NCBI RefSeq assembly: GCF_000281975.1
Contig: NZ_AKKE01000173.1
Span: 1 to 64,000, forward strand
Source of the DNA: Novosphingobium sp. AP12
GTDB lineage: Bacteria; Pseudomonadota; Alphaproteobacteria; Sphingomonadales; Sphingomonadaceae
DNA: 64,000 nt
Direction of reading: 5' to 3'
Positions 34,624 to 42,396 of this stretch are shown here, piece by piece. Under the pieces are notes generated by a model. It ran no database searches. It had not been told where the DNA came from and worked only from the letters and a program-made list of their open reading frames with translations. Numbering within the stretch: the first letter of the stretch is position 1; each line of letters starts with the position of its first letter. The position numbers and the translations under genes were made by a program.

Positions 34624-34727
34624 CCGAAAGCCGCCGCTGAACGATTGCGATATGGCTCGTCCCCTGCGGGGATGACGGGATCTTTTGTATCGATCGGCGA
34701 AGGACAGCCACCAGGTCACCCGCCGTT

Positions 34728-34792
34728 TCGTGTCGACCAAAGTCGAGACACCCAGAGCCCGTGCTCGCGTATCTCGACTTCGCTCGACACGA
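34728..34792. repeat. Inverted repeat between the sulfate-binding protein and cysT genes
   Basis: Arms 34728-34748 and 34772-34792 (21 bp) match at 19 positions and contain tcgacttcgctcgacacga, a typical sphingomonad intergenic repeat; part of it recurs at 48841-48856. It can form a stable hairpin that may reduce expression of the membrane genes relative to the binding protein. Confidence 0.7.
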
Positions 34793-34857
34793 GCGGATGA
34801 GCAGTGTTTTACCCAGGCAGACCGGACTTTCATGACGAATCGAGCAGACCCCTGCAG

Positions 34858-35727
34858 ATGACCGCTTCTTCCGCCGCCCGAGTTCCCCGCGCCCCCCGTC
34901 GCCGCTGGCGCCAGCCTTCGGTGCTGCCGGGCTTCGGCCTGACTTTCGGGCTCAGCCTCGGCTGGCTGACGCTGATCGTGCTGATCCCGCTGGCGACGAT
35001 CTTCCTCAAGTCCGCCGGCATGGGCTGGGACCAGTTCGTCGCTGTCGGCCTGTCTGACCGCGCCATGGCGGCCTATCGCCTGAGCTTCGGCACCGCCGCC
35101 GCCGCCGGGCTGGTCAACGCGGTGTTCGGCCTGCTCGTGGCCTGGGTCCTGGTGCGATACACGTTCCCCGGCCAGCGGCTCATCGGCGCCGTGGTCGACC
35201 TGCCTTTCGCGCTGCCCACCGCCGTCGCGGGCATCGCGCTGACCACGCTCTATTCGCCGAGCGGATGGGTCGGCCAGTTCCTCGATCCGCTGGGCATCAA
35301 GGTCGCCTTCACGCCGATCGGCATCACTGTCGCGCTCGTCTTCATCGGGCTGCCCTTCGTGGTGCGTTCGGTCGAGCCGGTGCTGGCGGACCTTGGCCGC
35401 GACGTCGAGGAAGCCGCCGCGACGCTGGGCGCCAGCCGCTTCCAGACCTTCCGGCGCGTCATTTTCCCCGCGATCTTCCCCGCCCTCCTCACCGGCTTCG
35501 CGCTCGCCTTCGCGCGCGGTGTGGGCGAGTACGGGTCGGTGATCTTCATTTCGGGCAACATGCCCGGCCGTACCGAGATCGCGCCGCTGCTGATCGTTAC
35601 CCAGCTGGAGCAATACGCCTATGACGGCGCCACCGCGATCGCCACGATCATGATGCTGGTGTCCTTCGCGATCCTCCTCGCGCTCAACGTGGTGCAGGCC
35701 GCCGGCCGCCGGAGGTACGGCGTATGA
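34858..35727 (+). CDS. cysT: Sulfate ABC transporter permease CysT
   Basis: 289 residues from the ATG at 34858 (an earlier in-frame start at 34804 adds 18 unlikely residues). Six membrane spans; the EAA loop is EEAAATLGASRFQTFRRVIFP (near residues 180-200). Other family marks: DLPFALPTAVAGIALTTLY and GEYGSVIFISGNMPG. With CysW it forms the membrane channel of the CysA-driven importer. Stop overlaps the cysW start (ATGA). Confidence 0.94.
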   Translation: MTASSAARVPRAPRRRWRQPSVLPGFGLTFGLSLGWLTLIVLIPLATIFLKSAGMGWDQFVAVGLSDRAMAAYRLSFGTAAAAGLVNAVFGLLVAWVLVRYTFPGQRLIGAVVDLPFALPTAVAGIALTTLYSPSGWVGQFLDPLGIKVAFTPIGITVALVFIGLPFVVRSVEPVLADLGRDVEEAAATLGASRFQTFRRVIFPAIFPALLTGFALAFARGVGEYGSVIFISGNMPGRTEIAPLLIVTQLEQYAYDGATAIATIMMLVSFAILLALNVVQAAGRRRYGV

Positions 35728-36557
35728 GGCGCTCCACCACCGAGAGCCGCGCGCTGCAGGTCATGTTGATTGGGATCGCGCTGGTGTTCCTCGCCTTCTT
35801 CCTGCTGCTCCCGCTCATCGCCGTGTTCGGCGAGGCACTGAAGGCAGGGATCGGCCCGTTCCTCGACGCCGTTTCCGCGCCCGACGCCTTGTCCGCCATC
35901 AAGCTGACGCTGCTGATCGCCGCGATCAGCGTGCCGCTCAACCTCGTCTTCGGCGTGGTGGCGAGCTGGGCGATCACCAAGTTCCAGTTCCCCGGCAAGA
36001 GCATATTGATCTCGCTGATCGACCTGCCCTTCTCGGTCTCGCCGGTAGTGTCGGGCCTGATGTTCGTGCTGCTGTTCGGCGCCAACGGCTGGTTCGGACC
36101 GTGGCTGGCGGAGCATGACCTCAAGATCATCTTCGCTGTCCCCGGCATCGTCCTCGCCACCGTCTTCATCACCTTCCCCTTCGTCGCGCGCGAACTGATC
36201 CCGCTGATGATGGAACAGGGCAAGGACGAGGAAGAGGCCGCTATTTCGCTCGGGGCCAGCGGCTGGCAGACCTTCCGCCACGTTACCCTGCCCAACATCC
36301 GCTGGGGCCTGCTCTACGGCGTGCTGCTCTGCAATGCGCGCGCCATGGGCGAGTTCGGCGCCGTCTCGGTCGTCTCCGGGCACATCCGGGGCGAGACCAA
36401 CACGATGCCGCTCCACGTCGAAATCCTCTACAACGAATACGATTTCGTCGGCGCCTTCGCGGTCGCCTCGCTGCTCGCAGGCCTCGCGCTGGTGACGCTC
36501 GTCGCCAAGACCGTGCTGGAGTGGCGATTCAACCTTCACGGGAGTGCCTCGCATTGA
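35724..36557 (+). CDS. cysW: Sulfate ABC transporter permease CysW
   Basis: 277 residues, six membrane spans, EAA loop EEAAISLGASGWQTFRHVTLP (near 171-191), then GEFGAVSVVSGHIRGETNT, the CysW signature. Partner of CysT in the heterodimeric channel. Coupled at both ends: start inside the cysT stop, and the TTG start of cysA inside its own stop. Confidence 0.94.
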   Translation: MRRSTTESRALQVMLIGIALVFLAFFLLLPLIAVFGEALKAGIGPFLDAVSAPDALSAIKLTLLIAAISVPLNLVFGVVASWAITKFQFPGKSILISLIDLPFSVSPVVSGLMFVLLFGANGWFGPWLAEHDLKIIFAVPGIVLATVFITFPFVARELIPLMMEQGKDEEEAAISLGASGWQTFRHVTLPNIRWGLLYGVLLCNARAMGEFGAVSVVSGHIRGETNTMPLHVEILYNEYDFVGAFAVASLLAGLALVTLVAKTVLEWRFNLHGSASH

Positions 36558-37504
36558 TCCGGGTCCAGAACGTCACCAAGACCTTCGGCGATTTCGCCGC
36601 GCTCCACGGCATCGACCTCGAGATCAAGCCGGGTGAATTCGTTGCACTGCTCGGCCCGTCAGGGTCGGGCAAGACGACCTTGCTGCGCATCATCGCCGGC
36701 CTCGAATTCCAGGACGGCGGCGAAGTCCTGTTCGACGGCGAAGATGTGTCCAGCCGCTCGGTGGGCGAGCGCCAGGTCGGGTTCGTGTTCCAGCAATACG
36801 CGCTGTTCAAGCACATGACCGTGGCCGAAAACGTCGCCTTCGGCCTCTCCGTGCGCCGCAAGGGCCGCCCCGCCAAGGCCGACATCCGCGCCCGCGCCGA
36901 GGAACTGCTGCGCCTCGTCCAGTTGGAGGGCCTCGGCAAGCGCTACCCCGGCCAGCTCTCCGGCGGCCAGCGCCAGCGCGTGGCCCTCGCCCGCGCGCTT
37001 GCCATCGAGCCGCGCCTGCTGCTGCTCGACGAGCCCTTCGGCGCGCTCGACGCCAAGGTTCGCAAGGACCTGCGCCGCTGGCTGCGGGACCTTCACGAGA
37101 GCATGGGCCTGACTTCGATCTTCGTCACCCATGACCAGGAGGAGGCCCTCGAACTCGCGGACCGCGTGGTGGTCATGGACCATGGCCGGATCGAACAGGT
37201 CGGGACCCCGGAGCAGGTCTACATGGAGCCCGCCAGCCCCTTCGTCTCCAACTTCGTGGGGGAGACCAACCAGCTCCCCGGCGGCGTCCACGCCCGGCCG
37301 CACGATATCGAGCTGGTCGGCGAAGGCGGCACTCCCGTGCTGGTCGACAACGTGTTCCGGCGCGGCGGGTCGTGGCGCGTGGAGGGCAGGATCGAAGGCC
37401 ACGACAAGGTGGTGGAATTCGACGTCGACGCCTCGCAGCCAGCGCCCAAACTAGGCGAAACCGTGCAGATCAGGCCGCGGCGGGTGCGCGAATTTTCCAG
37501 CTGA
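36554..37504 (+). CDS. cysA: Sulfate ABC transporter ATP-binding protein
   Basis: 316 residues from a TTG at 36554 that overlaps the cysW stop (TTGA), with GGGAG 9 nt upstream. Walker A GPSGSGKTT (about 36-44), Q-loop VFQQYALF (about 79-86), ABC signature LSGGQRQR (about 133-140), Walker B LLLLDEPFGALD (about 153-164), switch His in VTHDQEEA (about 191). A short TOBE-like tail follows. Typical CysA proteins are 340-365 residues, so the C-terminal regulatory part is shortened. It energises sulfate/thiosulfate import. Confidence 0.93.
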   Translation: MIRVQNVTKTFGDFAALHGIDLEIKPGEFVALLGPSGSGKTTLLRIIAGLEFQDGGEVLFDGEDVSSRSVGERQVGFVFQQYALFKHMTVAENVAFGLSVRRKGRPAKADIRARAEELLRLVQLEGLGKRYPGQLSGGQRQRVALARALAIEPRLLLLDEPFGALDAKVRKDLRRWLRDLHESMGLTSIFVTHDQEEALELADRVVVMDHGRIEQVGTPEQVYMEPASPFVSNFVGETNQLPGGVHARPHDIELVGEGGTPVLVDNVFRRGGSWRVEGRIEGHDKVVEFDVDASQPAPKLGETVQIRPRRVREFSS

Positions 37505-37576
37505 GCCCTGCCGCCAGCCCCTTGATTGTAGGGGACGTTTGATCGAAGACGCGGCCGCCCCCAGCCGGAGACGATC

Positions 37577-39328
37577 ATGCCCGCCCCGTACCTGCCCCCC
37601 GTCCCCACCATGCGGTTCCTGCTCGAGCATGTGCTCGATTTCGACGCGCAGATGGCGGCGCTACCGGGGCTGGAGGATGTCACCATCGACTTCGCTGCCG
37701 AAGTGCTGACCCAGGCCGGCCGGATGTGCGCCGAGCGGCTGGCCCCGCTCAACCTGCCGGGCGACGCGGCAGGTGCCCGGCTGGTCGACGGCGAGGTGGT
37801 GACCGCGCCGGGCTTCGCGCAGGCTTATGCCGACTATGTCGATTCCGGCTGGGCCAGCTTGGCGGGCGACCCCGCGTTCGGCGGACAAGGCTTGCCGCGC
37901 ACGGTACAGATCATGCTCGACGAGATGGTGTCGGCGGCCAATGTATCGTTCGGGCTGTTCCCCGGCCTGACACGAGGCGCGGCGGAAGCGCTGGCGGCGC
38001 ACGGGTCGGACGAGCTGAAAGCTACCTACCTCGGCAAGCTGACCACCGGCGAGTGGTGCGGCGCCATGGCGCTGACCGAGGCGTCGGCGGGCACCGACCT
38101 CGGCCTGCTGAGCACCCGCGCCGACCCTCGCGAGGATGGCAGCTATTCGGTCATCGGCACCAAGATCTTCATCTCCTCCGGCGACCAGGACTTCGGCAAC
38201 AACGTCGTCCACCTCGTCCTTGCCCGCCTGCCCGATGCGCCCGCCGGGGTTAAAGGGATCAGCCTGTTCCTCGTGCCGAAATTCATCCCAGAGGCGGACG
38301 GCTCGCTCGGGACACGCAACGCGATGACGGTGGGCGCGCTGGAGCACAAGATGGGCATCCACGCCCAGCCGACCTGCGTGATGAACTACGACGGTGCCAC
38401 CGGCTGGCTGGTCGGCGAGGCCGGGCGCGGGCTCAATGCGATGTTCACGATGATGAATGCCGAGCGCCTGTTCGTCGGCATCCAGGGCCTCGGCCTTGCC
38501 GAAGCGGCGACGCAGGCGGCGGTCGCCTATGCCCGCGAGCGGCTGCAGGGCAAGGCGGCCGACGGTTCCGGCCCGGTGCCGATCATCGCCCATGCGGACG
38601 TGCGCAAGATGCTGCTCGCCGGCCGCGCCTTCATCGAGCCAGCGCGTGCGCTCGCCGCCTGGACCGCGATCCGCATGGACGTCGCCGACCGCCATCCGGA
38701 CCGCCAGATCGCCGCCGCGGCCGATGCCGACATCGCCCTGCTCACCCCGGTCATCAAGGCCGCCTTCACCGACTTCGGGTTCGAGACCACGGTGCTCGCC
38801 CAGCAGGTCTTCGGCGGGCACGGCTACATCCACGAAGCCGGGATGGAGCAGTACGTCCGTGACGCCCGGATCACCCAGATCTACGAGGGCACCAACGGCG
38901 TGCAGGCCATGGACCTCGTCAGCCGCAAGGTCACGCTGGAGGGCGGCGAACCGCTGCGCCGCTACCTCGCGCTCATCGCCGCCGACATCGACGGCGCAGC
39001 CGATCACCCGCTGGTCGAAGAACTGCGCGATGCCCTCAGCCTGCTGGCGGATGCGAGCACCACGATCGCCGATGCCGCCGGCGACACGGACCGGCTCGGC
39101 GCGGCGGCCACCGAGTATCTCGCCCTTTTCGCGCTCGTCTCGTTGGGGTGGATGTGGCTGCGCATCCTGGCCGCCGCCCCGGCACTGGGGGATACGCGCA
39201 CGCCCAAGGCCCATGACGCCCTGGCCCGCTACTTTGCCGCCTACATGCTGCCGCGCGCCGGGCTTCATGCCGCCCGCATCGCCGCCGGGCCCGAGGCGGT
39301 CATGGCTCTCGACGAGGAACTGTTCTGA
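37577..39328 (+). CDS. Acyl-CoA dehydrogenase, C-terminally extended (paralogue)
   Basis: 583 residues, GGAG box 6 nt before the ATG. Same architecture as the protein at 23038-24867: SGWASLAGDPAFGGQGLP (about 90-107), MALTEASAGTDLGL (about 161-174), QVFGGHGYIHEAGMEQYVRDARI and YEGTNGVQAMDLVSRKV with the catalytic Glu, then an extra helical domain (about 450-583). The 13-residue duplication is absent, so it reflects the undisturbed family layout. It is not followed by other beta-oxidation genes; a different chain length or substrate is likely. Its MALTEASAGTD block differs from MCLTEPHCGTD in the other copy. Confidence 0.9.
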   Translation: MPAPYLPPVPTMRFLLEHVLDFDAQMAALPGLEDVTIDFAAEVLTQAGRMCAERLAPLNLPGDAAGARLVDGEVVTAPGFAQAYADYVDSGWASLAGDPAFGGQGLPRTVQIMLDEMVSAANVSFGLFPGLTRGAAEALAAHGSDELKATYLGKLTTGEWCGAMALTEASAGTDLGLLSTRADPREDGSYSVIGTKIFISSGDQDFGNNVVHLVLARLPDAPAGVKGISLFLVPKFIPEADGSLGTRNAMTVGALEHKMGIHAQPTCVMNYDGATGWLVGEAGRGLNAMFTMMNAERLFVGIQGLGLAEAATQAAVAYARERLQGKAADGSGPVPIIAHADVRKMLLAGRAFIEPARALAAWTAIRMDVADRHPDRQIAAAADADIALLTPVIKAAFTDFGFETTVLAQQVFGGHGYIHEAGMEQYVRDARITQIYEGTNGVQAMDLVSRKVTLEGGEPLRRYLALIAADIDGAADHPLVEELRDALSLLADASTTIADAAGDTDRLGAAATEYLALFALVSLGWMWLRILAAAPALGDTRTPKAHDALARYFAAYMLPRAGLHAARIAAGPEAVMALDEELF

Positions 39329-39384
39329 GTCCTGCCCGGGCGGCGCAGGCTTCGACCCGCGTCGCCCGCCCGGCGGTTCGCACT

Positions 39385-40053
39385 TCAGGGGTTCTGGCGC
39401 TTAGGCGCGGCTCCGGCCTTGTTCGCGGCCACCATGGGATCCCACGTGGCCCAGTCTATGCTGCGTCCAGGATAAGCGACCTTCTTGAACGGCCAATCTG
39501 TCTGGATCCAGCCGGTTACCCACTTATACAGCTCGGCATCGAAGCCGGCGTCGTAATCGGCCTTGGTCACCCACATTCTGACCACGGCATCGTAGCCTTC
39601 GACGGTACTTGGAGAGACGTAAACGCAGCCGCGCTCGCGGCTACCGTCCGGCGTGAGGACGGCATAGGCGAACGACTTCCGGTTCTTGAACCTGGCCTGT
39701 TCGTTTTCCATGTCCTTCATGGCATCGGCACTCGAGATACCTTTGTGCGGCCAGTTGGGGCTGCGTGAAAAGGTCGTCTGCAAGTGCTCGATCGATGACA
39801 TGTAGGCATCGAAATCCTTCTGGGCCAAGGATGGACCCAGCGGAACGAGCTTGAAGCCCACCGCTTCCGCCAATACCGGGACGGTGAAATTGTCCGGCAG
39901 GAACGACGGCCTTGCCCCTGAATCCCCCTTGCCCGCGGACTTGGGTGCCGCCTGCGGTGCACCGCTTTTCGCGGGCACGTCCGCGAATGCGGGACATGCC
40001 GCCGATGTCAGGACCAGAAATGATAGTGCCGCGCCTGCGATCCCAAGTTTCAA
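39385..40053 (-). CDS. Secreted GNAT-like protein of unknown function
   Basis: 222 residues with a clear signal peptide (MKLGIAGAALSFLVLTSAACPAFA, cleavage near FA-DVP) followed by a Pro/Ala/Lys-rich linker to about residue 50. The domain has SIEHLQTTF (about 86-94), a central SFAYAVLTPDG and GCVYVSPSTV-YDAVVRMWV (about 141-162), then WPFKKVAYPGRSIDWATW. This beta-strand order resembles the acetyl-CoA-binding half of GNAT acyltransferases seen in uncharacterised alphaproteobacterial proteins. An acetyltransferase in the periplasm would have no acetyl-CoA, so the fold may have another use. Recognition is by pattern only. Confidence 0.5.
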   Translation of the reverse strand: MKLGIAGAALSFLVLTSAACPAFADVPAKSGAPQAAPKSAGKGDSGARPSFLPDNFTVPVLAEAVGFKLVPLGPSLAQKDFDAYMSSIEHLQTTFSRSPNWPHKGISSADAMKDMENEQARFKNRKSFAYAVLTPDGSRERGCVYVSPSTVEGYDAVVRMWVTKADYDAGFDAELYKWVTGWIQTDWPFKKVAYPGRSIDWATWDPMVAANKAGAAPKRQNP

Positions 40054-40225
40054 ATTTTGTCTCCGCGAACTGGCAGATTATTGCGAAAGGCGCTGGTGAC
40101 TGCCACGCGCCCCGCATTCCAAAGGAGGGATGGCCGAACCAGCGGCAAAAGTCATATGCGGCGCATAGATGGCGCCTATGCCCTGCGCTGCCCGGTGGGC
40201 GCGCCGGCCCTCGAACCGCGCCGAG

Positions 40226-40486
40226 TCAGGCCGGGGTTTCCACCAGTTCGGCGATCTCGAACGCAAAACTCTTCCAGCCGCGTATTCGGGCGGCGTCGGC
40301 AAGCGGCGCGCGCTTCTTCTTCGCTTCGGCCAGCGAGCGGGCGTGGCCCCAGAACACCTCGGTCTTACTGTTCTCCTGCACCGCGACGACGCGCCAGTAA
40401 TGCGTGAAGGGATCGGCGGTGGGGCCGATCGTCTTCACGTAGCCGTCGGGCATCGTGGCGGTGAGGTAGCGTTTCCTGCGGGCCAT
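40226..40486 (-). CDS. Small hypothetical protein
   Basis: 86 residues, no signal peptide or membrane segment. It is basic at the N-terminus (MARRKRYLT) and contains MPDGYVKTIGPTADPFTHYWRV, then VFWGHARSLAEAKKKRAPLADAARIRGWKSFAF, a compact alpha/beta-looking sequence. I do not recognise the family. It lies 8 nt downstream of the TetR gene on the same strand, so it is probably cotranscribed. Confidence 0.55.
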   Translation of the reverse strand: MARRKRYLTATMPDGYVKTIGPTADPFTHYWRVVAVQENSKTEVFWGHARSLAEAKKKRAPLADAARIRGWKSFAFEIAELVETPA

Positions 40487-40494
40487 CGGTGTCC

Positions 40495-41139
40495 TCAGCG
40501 TGCGAGGATGCCGGCCATGATGATGTCGATGGTGTGCTCGCGGTAACGGTCGCGCAGTTCCTCGGTCAGGGTGTCCTGGTCGAAGCAGTGCTTGAGCACC
40601 AGCCGCGCCGAGAAGAACCGGTCCACCGCGCCCGTAACGGTGAAGTAGAACAGCTGCGGATCGATCTCGCGGAAGACGCCGGCCTTGATGCCGTCGCCGA
40701 TCAGCAGTTCATAGGCGCGGTAGATCGGCGAGAGGTAGCAGTCGGCGATGCGGCGGGCCTCGGCGTCGTCGCTCTCGCGCACCATGCGCATGGTCAGGCG
40801 GTTGAGGTAAGGCACCTCGTAGAAGGTGTCGACGACCTTCCACAGGTGGCGGCGCAGCTTGGCCTCGGGCTCCCACCCGTCCTTGGCGACGAGCGCGTCG
40901 ACGCTTTTGACGATCGCCTGCCAATCCCGGTCGAGCAGCGCTTTCAGCAGCCCGGCCTTGTTGCCGAAGTAGTACTTAACCAGCGCCGAGTTCAGCCCGG
41001 ATCGCAAGGACAGCTCGGACAGCGAGATGTCCACCACGTCGCCCTCGCGCATGATCGCGCTCGCGGTGTCGAGCAGCATCGCGCGCGCCCCGGGGGGCGC
41101 GGCGACGTCTGCTTGCGAGGTGACGGGGCGTTCCTTCAT
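40495..41139 (-). CDS. TetR-family transcriptional regulator
   Basis: 214 residues. HTH in the N-terminal part: DISLSELSLRSGLNSALVKYYFGNKAGLLKALLD (about 37-70), where YYFGNK is the TetR recognition helix end. The variable C-terminal domain (about 80-214) resembles the TetR_C group of acyl-CoA-related regulators by size only. It lies 7 nt after the SDR gene on the same strand; it may control the promoter at 41933-42396, which contains TTAA-bounded near-symmetric sequence. Confidence 0.88.
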   Translation of the reverse strand: MKERPVTSQADVAAPPGARAMLLDTASAIMREGDVVDISLSELSLRSGLNSALVKYYFGNKAGLLKALLDRDWQAIVKSVDALVAKDGWEPEAKLRRHLWKVVDTFYEVPYLNRLTMRMVRESDDAEARRIADCYLSPIYRAYELLIGDGIKAGVFREIDPQLFYFTVTGAVDRFFSARLVLKHCFDQDTLTEELRDRYREHTIDIIMAGILAR

Positions 41140-41146
41140 TGCAGCC

Positions 41147-41932
41147 TTACTTCGGACCCAGGCGAATGGCGCCGTCGAGGCGGACGCTTTCGCCGTTCAT
41201 GTAGTCGTGGCCGAGCAGGAACAGCGCGAGTTCCGCATATTCCTCCGCCTTGCCGAGGCGCTTGGGGAACGGCACCATCGCGGCGAGCGCATCCTGCACG
41301 CCTTGGGGCATGCCCGCCATCATCGGCGTCTCGAAAATCCCGGGCAGGATGGTGTTGACGCGGATGCCCTCGCTCATGAGGTCGCGCGCGACGGGCAGCG
41401 TCATCGCCAGCACGCCGCCCTTGGACGCGGCATAGGCGGCCTGGCCGATCTGCCCGTCCTGCGCCGCGACCGAGGCGGTGTTGACTATCGCGCCGCGCGA
41501 ACCGGAATCGTCCAGCGGCTCGAGCGTGGACATGCCGGCGGCGGACTTGCTGATGCAGCGGAAGGTGCCGACGAGGTTGATGGCGATCGCCTTCTCGAAC
41601 AGCGCCATGTCGTGCGCGCGCGGTTCCCCGGTCTCGCGGTTCTTGCCGACGGTCTTGGCGGCGGGCGCGATGCCGGCGCAGTTGACGAGCACTCGCTCCT
41701 GCCCGTGCGCCTCGCGGGCCCTGGCGAAGCCGGCAACGACGCTTTCCTCGTCGGTGACGTTGACCGCGCAGAACACGCCGCCGATCTCCGCTGCCAGCGC
41801 TTCGCCCGCCTCGGCGTTGAGGTCGAAGATCGCGACCTTCACGCCCTTCGCGGCCAGAGCGCGCGCGGTGGCCGCGCCCAGACCCGACGCCGCGCCAGTG
41901 ACGACGGCGGCGGTGTTGCCATCAAGCTTCAT
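41147..41932 (-). CDS. Short-chain dehydrogenase, 3-hydroxyacyl-CoA dehydrogenase type II-like
   Basis: 261 residues, classical SDR. Cofactor motif TGAASGLGAATARAL (about 12-26) with Asp37 in FDLNAEAG pointing to NAD, NCAGIAPAAKT (about 84-94), active site Ser in VNTASVAAQ and YAASKGG (Tyr-x-x-x-Lys, about 167-171), then RVNTILPGIFETPMM. The insert VGKNRETGEPRAHDM is typical of HSD10-like 3-hydroxyacyl-CoA dehydrogenases, which oxidise 2-methyl-branched or medium-chain hydroxyacyl-CoAs. First gene of the leftward group with TetR; a 464-nt region separates it from the divergent receptor gene. Confidence 0.85.
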   Translation of the reverse strand: MKLDGNTAAVVTGAASGLGAATARALAAKGVKVAIFDLNAEAGEALAAEIGGVFCAVNVTDEESVVAGFARAREAHGQERVLVNCAGIAPAAKTVGKNRETGEPRAHDMALFEKAIAINLVGTFRCISKSAAGMSTLEPLDDSGSRGAIVNTASVAAQDGQIGQAAYAASKGGVLAMTLPVARDLMSEGIRVNTILPGIFETPMMAGMPQGVQDALAAMVPFPKRLGKAEEYAELALFLLGHDYMNGESVRLDGAIRLGPK

Positions 41933-42396
41933 GCCAAGTTCCTTTCGGTGAGCGCCCTATGCCGTTCCGGGGTGCCCGGACAAGCGTTTCGACCGCGTGA
42001 TTTAATCAAACGGTTAAGTGGACGGGGGGCGCGGGTCAATCCGCTTGACACCATTGCATTGCAGTTGCGCAACAGGATTTCACCCCAGCGATGCTCGGCG
42101 CAAGATTCCTTGTGGAGAATGCGGGAAAGCAACAGGTCTCTTGTTTACATTAAGACCCTGGAATCCATATGCCCAAGTGGATACGCAACGCTTCGTCGTA
42201 CCACTCTGTTGCGACATTACCACAATCGCGAACGCAATTTGCGCGATGCGGCAAATGGGATTGAAAGCGTGTTCCCATAGAGCAACAACCCTGTCCCATG
42301 GCGTCGAGGTGCGAAAACACCCGAAAGCCGGCAACGGGTCTTCTTCCGGTCTGGTCACGCTCCCGGAAGGCGAACGAAGCAACAAGGGACACAAAA
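41933..42396. promoter_or_regulatory. 464-nt divergent intergenic region (SDR / TonB receptor)
   Basis: No gene is supported here. Near the SDR there is TTAATCAAACGGTTAA (42002-42017), a TTAA-bounded, partly symmetric site that could bind the TetR protein. A TTGACA (42045-42050) and a perfect 10-bp palindrome GTTGCGCAAC (42064-42073) lie downstream; a convincing -10 box could not be assigned. The rest is likely leader of the receptor mRNA. The receptor start has AAGGGA 7 nt upstream. Confidence 0.4.

Noticed and set aside
34650..34680. Small hairpin gtcccctgcggggatgacggg as a terminator of the sulfate-binding gene
   Set aside because: Short stem without a T-run and resembling a decayed REP copy; not enough to call termination.
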